Under the pieces are notes generated by a model that saw nothing but the letters and a program-made list of their open reading frames with translations, had not been told where the DNA came from and did no database searches. DNA of 31,711 nucleotides from an uncultured Collinsella sp. (GTDB lineage Bacteria > Actinomycetota > Coriobacteriia > Coriobacteriales > Coriobacteriaceae): the NCBI GenBank assembly GCA_958346165.1, contig CATVQO010000002.1, forward strand, positions 1 through 31,711. Reading direction: 5' to 3'. The translations under genes and the position numbers were made by a program. This document shows positions 25,330 to 31,711 of the stretch, piece after piece (the first letter of the stretch is position 1; each line of letters starts with the position of its first letter).

Positions 25330-26844
25330 TTACGCCTGAGCGTTGGCGAAGGCCTGCTTGGCGCCCTCGGCACGCACGACAGCGAGCGCGCTGACGACAA
25401 ACTCCTCAAGACCTGCGATCTGCGTAAGGTCCTCGCCCCACATCTGCTCGTTGGTGAGCACGTCGTGCACCAGCTGGGCATCGTCGGCGCCGGCATGGGC
25501 GGCGTAGAAGTCGAGCACGAAGGCGTCGTCCTGAGCGGTGTACTCGGTGCCGTCGGAGCGACGCAGGTGCAGGCCGTCGCCCTCGCGGGACACGAGCTCC
25601 TGCGTGTAGAAGGAGATGAGCGTAGCGAGGCTCGTCGCCAGGCACTTGGGCAGGTTGCCGGTCTCGGCAACGTAGTCCTTGAGCGTGGGCAGGTCGCGAG
25701 CGCGCCACTTAGCCGTGGAGTTGAGGCAGATGGAGAGCAGCGCATGATCAATAAACGGGTTGTCGAAGCGATTTTCGACGGCGGCGGCAAAGGCCTTGCA
25801 GTCCTCGACATCCAAGTCGGCGGCAAGCGTCGGAATGACCTCGTCGTAGAGCATGGTGTTCATGAAGCCGCGAATGGTCTCGTCATGCATGCAGTCGCGC
25901 ACGATATCAAAGCCGGCAACCCAGGAACCCGGAACGAAGGCGGTATGGGCACCGTTGAGGATGCGGACCTTGCGCTTTTTGTACGGGGTGACGTCGGGAG
26001 TCACAAAGACACCCGGAAGACCAGCCTTCACAAAGGGAAGCTTCTCGGCAAGCGACTCGTCACCCTGGATGCCCCACATCTGGAAGGGCTCGCGCACGGC
26101 CAGGAAGGGATCCTCGTAGCCCAGACGCTCGGCAACCGCCGCGGCCTCCTTAGGATCGCGGATGCGGCCGGGGACGATGGTGTCGACGAGCGTGGTGCAG
26201 ACGGTGCAGTCGTTAGCCATCCACTGCGCAAACTCGTCCTCCCAGCCCCAGTCGCTCACATACTGGTTCATGATGCGCAGCAACTCCTCGCCGTTGTGAT
26301 CGATGAGCTCGCAGGCGAGGACGATGACGCCCGGCTTACCGGCAGCCCAGCGGGTGTGGAGCACCTGGGCAAGTTTGGCGGGGAAGCTCGCAGGTGGCAT
26401 GTCGTCGGCCTTGCAGGACGGGTCATAAGCGATACCAGCCTCGGTGGTGTTGGAGACGATGATCTCTAGGTCGTCGGAGACAGCGACCTCCATCATGGCG
26501 CGGTAGTCGTCCTCACGATACGGGTTAAGGCAGCGGCTGCAGGCGCTGATCACGCGGGACTCGTCAACCGTGTTGCCGTTCTCCTTGCCGCGCACCAGCA
26601 CGGTGTACAGGTCATCCTGGGCATTGATGCCGTCGGCAAAGCCAAAGGCACCGCTGATGGGCTGCACCATGACGACCTTGCCGTTCCAGCCGGTGGCCTC
26701 GTTGCCCATGTCAAAGAAGCGGTCGACGAAGGCGCGCAGGAAATTGCCCTCGCCAAACTGCAGAACCTTCTCGGGAGCATCCTTGGGCAGCAAATAGCCC
26801 TTGTAGCCGATCTTCTCGAGCGCATCGTAGCTGATGTTCTCCAT
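25330..26844 (-). CDS. uxaB: Tagaturonate reductase UxaB (altronate oxidoreductase)
   Basis: A 504-residue member of the mannitol dehydrogenase family. The N-terminal dinucleotide fold starts VLQFGEGNFLRAFVDRFFD, typical of UxaB. The C-terminal catalytic domain carries the Lys-Asn-His set in KVRILNGAHTAF. It reduces D-tagaturonate to D-altronate with NADH. Start at 26844 has AAGGAG eight nt upstream. It sits between uxaC and uxaA with no operator of its own, so it should be read from the uxaC promoter. Confidence 0.94.
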   Translation of the reverse strand: MENISYDALEKIGYKGYLLPKDAPEKVLQFGEGNFLRAFVDRFFDMGNEATGWNGKVVMVQPISGAFGFADGINAQDDLYTVLVRGKENGNTVDESRVISACSRCLNPYREDDYRAMMEVAVSDDLEIIVSNTTEAGIAYDPSCKADDMPPASFPAKLAQVLHTRWAAGKPGVIVLACELIDHNGEELLRIMNQYVSDWGWEDEFAQWMANDCTVCTTLVDTIVPGRIRDPKEAAAVAERLGYEDPFLAVREPFQMWGIQGDESLAEKLPFVKAGLPGVFVTPDVTPYKKRKVRILNGAHTAFVPGSWVAGFDIVRDCMHDETIRGFMNTMLYDEVIPTLAADLDVEDCKAFAAAVENRFDNPFIDHALLSICLNSTAKWRARDLPTLKDYVAETGNLPKCLATSLATLISFYTQELVSREGDGLHLRRSDGTEYTAQDDAFVLDFYAAHAGADDAQLVHDVLTNEQMWGEDLTQIAGLEEFVVSALAVVRAEGAKQAFANAQA

Positions 26845-26938
26845 CTATGTGTCTCCTTAGATGTCTGTTAGCGTGCAAGCAAAACGGGGCTCCGCGTGTG
26901 GCAACGGCGCCCAGGGTTCGATGTGATTCGATGCGGGC

Positions 26939-28366
26939 TTAGGCCTCGACGGTGTCCAGGTCAAAGCCAAAGTAGCGGACCGCATTGTTGTAGCTGATGT
27001 CGCGCACGATACTGCCCAGCAGCTCCATGTCGGCCGGGTACTTGCCCTGCTCGACCCACTCGCCGATCACGCTGCACAGCACGCGACGGAAGTACTCGTG
27101 GCGCGGATAGGACAGGAAAGAGCGGGAGTCGGTAAGCATGCCCACAAAGTTGCCCAGCACGCCCTCGTTAGCCAGAGCCGTAAGCTGCTCGCGCATGCCG
27201 ACCTCGTTGTCGTTGAACCACCAGGCGGAGCCGTTCTGGATCTTACCGGCAGTCGGAGCCTCCTGGAAGCAACCCATGACGGTATCGATCATGGTGTTAT
27301 CGATGGGGTTCAGGCTGTACAGGATGGTCTTGGGCAGGCCGCAGGTCTCCTGGATGGAGTTGAGGAAATCGGCGAGCTGGTCGGACGGCGTGTAGTTGGA
27401 GATGCAGTCGTAGCCGGTGTCGGGACCGAGTTTGGCGAACATGGCGCGGTTGTTGTCGCGCTTGCAGCCAAAGTGCAGCTGCATGGCCCAGCCCAGACGG
27501 ACATACTCGCCGGCAACGAACTGCATAAAGGCAGTCTTGTACTTGAGGACCTCTTCCTCGGTAAGCGGCTCGGCAGCCAGACCCTTGGCAAAGATAGCCT
27601 CGATCTCGTCGGCGGTAGCCGGGACGTACATAACGTAGTCGAGTGCGTGGTCGGAGGCGCGGCAGCCCAGCTCGTGAGCAACGTCGTAGCGCTTGGAAAT
27701 GGCAGCCTTCATGCCCTCAAAGTCGCTGACCTCAACGCCGGCAACCTCGGAAAGGTGCTTGCAGTAGTCGGCAAACTCCTGGCCGCGCTCGATGCGCAAA
27801 GCGGCATCGGGGCGCATGGCGGGAACGACCTGAACGTCAAAGCTGTCGTCGGCGGCAATCTTCTTGTGCCACTCAAAGCTGTCGGCGGGGTCGTCGGTAG
27901 TGCAGATCATGCGGACGTTGGACTGCTTGATCAGGTTGCGGCAGGTAAAGCTAGCCTCAGCGAGCTTGGCGTTGCCAAGGTCCCAGACCTCCTGGGCAGT
28001 CTTGCCGTTGAGGACGCCCTCGTAGCCAAAGTAGCGCTTAAGCTCCAGGTGGCTCCACTCAAAGACGGGGTTGCCAACGCAGCGACCCAGGGTCTCGGCC
28101 CACTTTTGGAACTTCTCGCGAGCAGGGGCGTCGCCAGTGATAAAACGCTCGTCGACGCCGTTGGCACGCATCAGGCGCCACTTGTAGTGGTCGCCGCCCA
28201 GCCAAACCTCGGTGATGTTCTCGAAACGCTTGTCCTCCCAAATCTCCTTAGGAGAAATGTGGCAGTGGTAGTCGACGATGGGCATGCCCTCGGCAAAGTT
28301 GTGGAACAGCTCCTCGCCGGTCTTAGTGCTCAGCAGGAAATCCTGATCGTCCATAAAGTTTTTCAT
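26939..28366 (-). CDS. uxaC: Uronate isomerase UxaC
   Basis: A 475-residue amidohydrolase-superfamily enzyme that isomerises D-galacturonate to D-tagaturonate and D-glucuronate to D-fructuronate. Early metal ligands are in IVDYHCHISPKEIW. Further blocks are WRLMRANGVDERFITGDA, CTTDDP, MQLHFGCKRDNN and GMLTDSRSFLSYPRHEYFRR, all typical of UxaC. The start at 28366 follows AAAGGGG; the frame runs 22 codons further up, but that stretch contains the proximal operator and is not coding. It is the first gene of uxaC-uxaB-uxaA. Confidence 0.95.
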   Translation of the reverse strand: MKNFMDDQDFLLSTKTGEELFHNFAEGMPIVDYHCHISPKEIWEDKRFENITEVWLGGDHYKWRLMRANGVDERFITGDAPAREKFQKWAETLGRCVGNPVFEWSHLELKRYFGYEGVLNGKTAQEVWDLGNAKLAEASFTCRNLIKQSNVRMICTTDDPADSFEWHKKIAADDSFDVQVVPAMRPDAALRIERGQEFADYCKHLSEVAGVEVSDFEGMKAAISKRYDVAHELGCRASDHALDYVMYVPATADEIEAIFAKGLAAEPLTEEEVLKYKTAFMQFVAGEYVRLGWAMQLHFGCKRDNNRAMFAKLGPDTGYDCISNYTPSDQLADFLNSIQETCGLPKTILYSLNPIDNTMIDTVMGCFQEAPTAGKIQNGSAWWFNDNEVGMREQLTALANEGVLGNFVGMLTDSRSFLSYPRHEYFRRVLCSVIGEWVEQGKYPADMELLGSIVRDISYNNAVRYFGFDLDTVEA

Positions 28367-28419
28367 CAAACAGCCCCTTTGCTGGCAACGCGGGCGCACG
28401 GCGCGCTCGTTATCCTTTA

Positions 28420-28471
28420 GGTGAACGTTCACTATACTAATCTATTGCACCTCAAAAGGTGAACGTTCACC
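28420..28471. promoter_or_regulatory. Operator pair, uxaC promoter
   Basis: GGTGAACGTTCACT (28420-28433) and GGTGAACGTTCACC (28458-28471, a perfect palindrome) are offset by 38 bp. A minus-strand TATAGT box (28431-28436) overlaps the edge of the proximal site, so binding would block RNA polymerase. Confidence 0.87.
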
Positions 28472-28485
28472 TAACCACCACGGGG

Positions 28486-28513
28486 TGAACGGTAGATTTT
28501 GCCCGTTCAACGG
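28486..28513. promoter_or_regulatory. Conserved 28-bp upstream element, uxaC copy
   Basis: Begins TGAACGGTAGATTTT and ends with CCGTTCAACGG, itself an 11-bp palindrome. It matches the element at 23554-23581 at 23 of 28 positions and sits 14 bp beyond the distal operator. It may bind a second regulator or weakly bind the same one. Confidence 0.65.
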
Positions 28514-28586
28514 TTGCTGGAGATGTGACTTGCATGTATTGCGGACTGGTTGGCGTCCCCGATCACCAAACTTGAGCGCTTTTGCT

Positions 28587-28634
28587 CAGGTGGGTCATGT
28601 CCCGACGTACATTTTTGGGAGTATTCAGCATTGG
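28587..28634 (+). repeat. Left 48-bp inverted repeat of a small palindromic-ended element
   Basis: Starts CAGGTGGGTC and ends GGGAGTATTCAGCATTGG. The 48-bp partner at 30284-30331 is inverted. The inner 22 bases match exactly and the inner 32 match at 30 positions; the outer part is weaker. It lies outside the IS256-type element. Confidence 0.75.
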
Positions 28635-28640
28635 AGCGCA

Positions 28641-28648
28641 CCGTGCGC
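28641..28648. repeat. IS target-site duplication, left copy (CCGTGCGC)
   Basis: CCGTGCGC directly abuts the left IS end and is repeated exactly at 30155-30162 next to the right end. Eight bases is the usual duplication size for the IS256 family. Confidence 0.9.
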
Positions 28649-28708
28649 GGTGGCGCGCGCAGACGTGGTGCAAGAGCGTCCTGAGGTCCGTCGCTGCAAG
28701 TCCCGATG

Positions 28709-30043
28709 TTACTCCTTCTTGAGACCGCGCCTCTCGACTATCTCGTCCACTATCTCCCTGGCGCGCCGCCCGAGCGCGCGGCGCCTCCCCTCTGTCGGGG
28801 CCGGCCTGTCCGCGGGCTCGGCGAAGCCCTCGGCGGCCGAGGCCTCGGAGAACACGCGCTGCTGGGACCACTGCCCCTCGGTCTCCATGAGGCTCGCGCA
28901 CGTCAGGCGCAGCATCGACTCCCTCGAGGGGAAGGACTGCACGACCCTGTAGCGGCGCTTGATCTCGCGGTTGGCGCGCTCCTGGACATTGTTGGTGCGG
29001 AGCTTGGCCCAGTGCGCCCTGGGGAAGGCCGTGAACGCCAGCGCGGAGTCCTCGGCCCGCTCGAAGACCTCGCCGGCCCTGGCGGACACCGACGCCACCC
29101 AGGGCGCCGCCTCGGCCCACACGCAGCGCGCGAGGTCGGGGTCGTCCTGGTAGACCGCGGCGTGCACGAGGTCCCTGACGGCCGCCTTGGAGTCCTCGGG
29201 CCTGCCCGAGCAGGCGCTCTGGAGGTTGCGCTGCAGGTGCGTCACGCAGCGCTGCCAGGCGCAGCCCTGGAACAGGCGCGAGACGGCGGCCACGAGCCCG
29301 GCGTGGCTGTCGGAGACCACGAGGCGAACGCCGGCCAGCCCGCGCTCGCGCAGCCCGCCGAGGAATGCCGCCCAGGAGTCCTCGCTCTCGGTGTCGACCA
29401 CGTCGCAGCCCAGGAAGTGCTTGCGCCCGTCGGCGCCCAGCCCGATCGCGGTCACGACGCCCTGCGAGACGACCGACGAGCCGACCCTGCAGCTCATGTA
29501 GGTGGCGTCGAGCCACAGGTAGCAGCACGGCGTGCCCGAAAGGTCGCGGCGGCGGAACTCCGCCACCTCGGCGTCGAGGTCGGAGCAGAGGCTCGAGACC
29601 TCCGAGCTCGACAGCGAGGATATGCCCAGCTTGGACGCCACGCGCTCGACCTTGCGGGTGGACACGCCGCACACGTACATCTCCTGCACGATGGCGGCCA
29701 CCGATGTGTCGACGCGCGACCATCGCGCGAGCATGCCCTCGGGGTAGTAGGTGCCGTGCCTGAGCTTGGGTATCTCGAGCTCCACGTCGCCCACGGCGGT
29801 CTTGAGCGACCTGGGGCGGTAGCCGTTGCGGCTGTTCTCCCTGCCGTCGCTGCGCTCGTTGCGGCTCGCGCCGCACATCTGCTGGGCCTCGGAGTCCATC
29901 AGCGCGTTCATCACGCTGCCCAGCATCCTGCACGCGAACTCGCGCGCGTCGCCGCACTCCTGCCAAAGCCTCGCCGCCTCGAGGGCCTCGTCGCGACCGA
30001 GGCGCAGTACACTCTCTTCTTGGGGCATCGCCTTTCCTTCCAT
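28709..30043 (-). CDS. IS256-family (mutator-type) transposase
   Basis: A 444-residue DDE transposase. The first catalytic Asp is in CCYLWLDATYMS, the second in RLVVSDSHAGL, and the Glu in NNVQERANREIKRRYRV. The family's CVTHLQRN block and the N-terminal SRNGYRPR and LEIPKLRHGTYYPEG stretches are present. The frame is intact, so the element could be active. ATG at 30043 has GAAGG six nt upstream; an ATG five codons later with GGAAGG is equally good. Overlapping long frames on both strands are GC-driven shadows. Confidence 0.95.
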   Translation of the reverse strand: MEGKAMPQEESVLRLGRDEALEAARLWQECGDAREFACRMLGSVMNALMDSEAQQMCGASRNERSDGRENSRNGYRPRSLKTAVGDVELEIPKLRHGTYYPEGMLARWSRVDTSVAAIVQEMYVCGVSTRKVERVASKLGISSLSSSEVSSLCSDLDAEVAEFRRRDLSGTPCCYLWLDATYMSCRVGSSVVSQGVVTAIGLGADGRKHFLGCDVVDTESEDSWAAFLGGLRERGLAGVRLVVSDSHAGLVAAVSRLFQGCAWQRCVTHLQRNLQSACSGRPEDSKAAVRDLVHAAVYQDDPDLARCVWAEAAPWVASVSARAGEVFERAEDSALAFTAFPRAHWAKLRTNNVQERANREIKRRYRVVQSFPSRESMLRLTCASLMETEGQWSQQRVFSEASAAEGFAEPADRPAPTEGRRRALGRRAREIVDEIVERRGLKKE

Positions 30044-30107
30044 TCGTCACCTTCATTACTCCAACGACGAATTCTAGGCGGTGTCCCCGTCCTTTCTTGA
30101 AAGGGCG

Positions 30108-30129
30108 GAGGCGGGGCATGCCCCGCCTC
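30108..30129. repeat. 22-bp perfect palindrome inside the right end of the IS
   Basis: GAGGCGGGGC followed by its exact complement overlaps the inner edge of the right terminal repeat, upstream of the transposase. Such hairpins in IS elements often block transcription or translation entering from outside. Confidence 0.7.
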
Positions 30130-30154
30130 TTACACCACATCTCTGTGCGCTACC

Positions 30155-30162
30155 CCGTGCGC
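30155..30162. repeat. IS target-site duplication, right copy (CCGTGCGC)
   Basis: Exact copy of 28641-28648, directly abutting the right IS end. Confidence 0.9.
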
Positions 30163-30205
30163 CATCCTCAGCGTCCTATTTGGAACGCAGATAGCGCCCG
30201 ATCGG

Positions 30206-30250
30206 CATAAAAAGTGCCCCCGATGGCAAATTACGCCATCGGGGGCACTT
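30206..30250 (-). terminator. Rho-independent terminator after the LacI gene
   Basis: AAGTGCCCCCGATGGC and its exact complement form a 16-bp stem around a 7-nt loop. On the minus strand it is followed by TTTTTATG. It lies about 90 bp past the regulator stop, inside the interrupted 231-bp element. Confidence 0.9.
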
Positions 30251-30283
30251 AAAACAGTCGTTCTGCACCTCATTCAAGGCATG

Positions 30284-30331
30284 CCAATGCTGAATACTCC
30301 CAAAATTGCACGTCGCAAGAGGGGGTACCTG
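30284..30331 (-). repeat. Right 48-bp inverted repeat of the interrupted small element
   Basis: Starts CCAATGCTGAATACTCCC and ends ACCTG, inverted relative to 28587-28634. It ends 10 bp from the LacI-family gene stop. Confidence 0.75.
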
Positions 30332-30340
30332 CTCAATCGA

Positions 30341-31420
30341 CTAAATACCCGCAAGTTCGCAGTAGCGGTCGACATTGCTGGCAAATACCATCTCGACGGC
30401 GCCCTTCTGGACGGGCACCGTCGGGGTCCTTCCCCACAGCAGATAATCGCCCAGCGTCTTAGCGCCGCGATACGCCAGGCTCGTCGGGTCCTTATAGACA
30501 ATATTGGTAAAGATACCGCGGCGCAAGGCCAGAGCACTTTCGGGAAACAGGTCGTTGCCGATCACCATGACCTGACCGGCCTTGCCGGTCGAGACGAGCG
30601 CGTCGGCAACCACTTCGGAACCAACGGCAAAAACGCTACAGATAAGTTCGGGGGCGTCCGGCGCACTCAAGCGCTTTTCGAGCTCATGCTCGAGTTGTTT
30701 GACTTGCGCATGGGCACCTGCAAGATCCTCAACCTGCCATGGAATATCACGTTCGCGCAGGTAATTGTGGAAGGCGCGGGCGGTTAGATAGTGCGAATCG
30801 GTATATGGGTCGCCTGTCAAAAGGAGCACGCGGGCGTCGGCCCCAGAAGCATGGACCAGGTTTGCCGCCTGCTCGGCCATAAGGCTGCCTGCCGTCGAAT
30901 AATCGGCCAAGCTCGCACCCAAACGATTCAAATGCGGACGGTCGCCGTCGACAAGCTCAATCGTCACGCCCGCCTCGGCGATCTGCCCCAAAAGCTCAGT
31001 CGCACGATCGTCGCCCGGCGCATAGGCGAGCAAGCCATCAATCTTCTCGCCCACCTGCAGACGCTCGTCGATTTGCTCGAGTGCATCAGCGTAGCCGCCC
31101 ACGCAAAATTCAACGCGCTCAACCGTAATGCCCCGGTCGATGACCTCCTGTTCAAAGCGATTGCAGCCTTCCCACAGGTAACGGAAAAAGTACGCTCCCT
31201 CGCGCGATGCGCGGGGCAGGCAAAACACCAGATTGATATCCTTGCGGCGCAGGCTTGAGGCACTTGTGTTGCGGTGATAGCCCATGGCCTCGGCCTTAGT
31301 GTTCACCTTGGCGCGCACGGATTCGCTCACGCCGGCCTTTCCCGTCAGGGCCTTGTGCACGGTATTGATGGAAACGCCAAGCTCGGCGGCTATGTCCTTC
31401 ATGGTTACGCGAGCGCTCAT
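30341..31420 (-). CDS. LacI-family transcriptional regulator, candidate regulator of the pectin/hexuronate genes
   Basis: A 359-residue protein. The N-terminal helix-turn-helix is TMKDIAAELGVSINTVHKAL, followed by the hinge-helix region SASSLRRKD. A periplasmic-binding-protein-like sugar-sensing domain follows (DGLLAYAPGDDR, VLLLTGDPYTDSHY, VMVIGNDLFPES). LacI-family operators are palindromes with a central CG, as in GGTGAACGTTCACC, so this protein is the better in-window candidate for that operator. No such operator is seen before its own gene, so autoregulation by it is not evident. GGAG eight nt before the ATG supports the start. Confidence 0.92.
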   Translation of the reverse strand: MSARVTMKDIAAELGVSINTVHKALTGKAGVSESVRAKVNTKAEAMGYHRNTSASSLRRKDINLVFCLPRASREGAYFFRYLWEGCNRFEQEVIDRGITVERVEFCVGGYADALEQIDERLQVGEKIDGLLAYAPGDDRATELLGQIAEAGVTIELVDGDRPHLNRLGASLADYSTAGSLMAEQAANLVHASGADARVLLLTGDPYTDSHYLTARAFHNYLRERDIPWQVEDLAGAHAQVKQLEHELEKRLSAPDAPELICSVFAVGSEVVADALVSTGKAGQVMVIGNDLFPESALALRRGIFTNIVYKDPTSLAYRGAKTLGDYLLWGRTPTVPVQKGAVEMVFASNVDRYCELAGI

Positions 31421-31517
31421 GCGGTTACTCCGTTATAGATAAGTTGCCAATTAATAGTCCAGTTAACGATACCCCAAAAATACTCTTCGACTCGCCATGC
31501 TCTCCCTCAAATGCACA

Positions 31518-31551
31518 AAGCGCCCCGCGAACGGATGCCCGCGGAGCGCTT
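31518..31551 (-). terminator. Hairpin terminator after the Cys-rich gene
   Basis: AAGCGCCCCGCG and CGCGGAGCGCTT form a 12-bp stem with one mismatch. It lies just past the stop at 31565, with a short T-run on the minus strand. Confidence 0.75.
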
Positions 31552-31564
31552 GGATGTCCGGACC

Positions 31565-31711
31565 TTATTTGATACCGCGACCCAAGTCTTCGGCGATTTT
31601 GTCTACGCCCTTAAGTGCGGCACAAGTCTTTTTGTTAGAACAATGCCCCGTACAAGCGCCACCCTGAGCGCAGTCGGCGCAGGTGCCCTTGCGGTAGATG
31701 CGCACGCACAC
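31565..31711 (-). CDS. C-terminus of a cysteine-rich protein (start outside window)
   Basis: The minus-strand frame is open from the window edge to TAA at 31565-31567, giving 48 residues. It contains CADCAQGGACTGHC followed by NKKTC, five Cys and one His in about 20 residues, which suggests a metal or iron-sulfur site. The tail is KGVDKIAEDLGRGIK. I do not recognise the family from this fragment. A terminator-like hairpin after the stop supports it as a real gene end. Confidence 0.65.
   Translation of the reverse strand: MCVRIYRKGTCADCAQGGACTGHCSNKKTCAALKGVDKIAEDLGRGIK

Larger units (their letters stand above)
28649..30154 (-). mobile_element. IS256-family insertion sequence, 1506 bp, apparently complete
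   Basis: Terminal inverted repeats of 28 bp lie at 28649-28676 and 30127-30154 (inner part GTGGTGYAAGAG) and match at 22 of 28 positions. They are flanked by an exact 8-bp duplication. One long transposase gene fills the element. Composition is visibly more GC-rich than the neighbouring genes, which suggests recent arrival. It lies between the uxaC control region and the LacI regulator and interrupts an older 231-bp element. Confidence 0.92.

Noticed and set aside
28367..28432. N-terminal extension of uxaC
   Set aside because: It would translate the proximal operator and lacks a ribosome site; family proteins begin near the ATG at 28366.
28563..30140. 525-codon minus-strand frame and 464-codon plus-strand frame over the IS
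   Set aside because: They are Arg/Ala/Gly-rich shadows of the transposase and cross the IS ends; the 444-residue frame has the DDE motifs.
1..31711. CRISPR array, tRNA, rRNA or prophage genes
   Set aside because: No regularly spaced repeats, cloverleaf genes, ribosomal RNA or phage structural proteins were seen.

Overview
The window is high-GC DNA with strong SD sequences and a gene set (Kdp potassium uptake, an OYE/BaiCD-type flavoprotein, an anaerobic hexuronate pathway, an IS256-type insertion sequence) that fits a gut actinobacterium of the Coriobacteriia, most likely Collinsella or a close relative. This taxonomic reading is inferred from gene content and protein style, not from a marker gene.

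Layout. Positions 1-257 hold the 3' end of a GntR/FCD regulator. Next come dhuD and dhuI (418-2071, + strand), separated by a large hairpin. An old-yellow-enzyme type reductase follows on the minus strand (2190-4139). Then comes a divergent potassium locus: kdpFABC (minus, 4388-8975) and kdpDE (plus, 9220-12652). Two copies of an 85% identical 65-nt hairpin repeat lie just outside this locus. A GltD-like flavoprotein (12749-13966, minus) comes next. From 14071 to 28366 every gene is on the minus strand and belongs to pectin and hexuronate use: a TIM-barrel isomerase-like protein, GH105 unsaturated galacturonyl hydrolase, an SGNH esterase, a pectin methylesterase fused to an acetyl-esterase-like domain, a second esterase, a GH28 exo-polygalacturonase, a GPH-type sugar/cation symporter, and uxaA, uxaB, uxaC. 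An IS256-family element with visible 28-bp ends and an 8-bp target duplication (28641-30162) sits inside an older 231-bp element with 48-bp inverted ends. A LacI-family regulator (30341-31420) and the 3' end of a Cys-rich protein (31565-31711) close the window.

How it works together. The GPH transporter would import pectin oligosaccharides. None of the enzymes has a visible signal peptide, so de-esterification (two esterases and the bifunctional fusion) and depolymerisation (GH28, GH105) should occur in the cytoplasm. Saturated galacturonate goes through UxaC, UxaB and UxaA to 2-keto-3-deoxygluconate (KDG). Unsaturated uronate released by GH105 goes through DhuI and DhuD to the same KDG. No polysaccharide lyase, KDG kinase or KDPG aldolase is in the window, so the module looks like a scavenger of oligosaccharides made by other gut microbes.

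Regulation. A palindrome, consensus GGTGAACGTTCACC, occurs upstream of dhuD, GH105, the transporter and uxaC, usually in pairs 38-41 bp apart. It ties the separate transcription units into one regulon. The LacI-family protein at the right end and the GntR-family protein at the left end are the two candidate regulators; the central-CG palindrome favours LacI. A second 28-bp conserved element lies just beyond the operator pairs at the transporter and uxaC promoters. The kdp intergenic region carries a separate OmpR-type direct repeat suited to KdpE.
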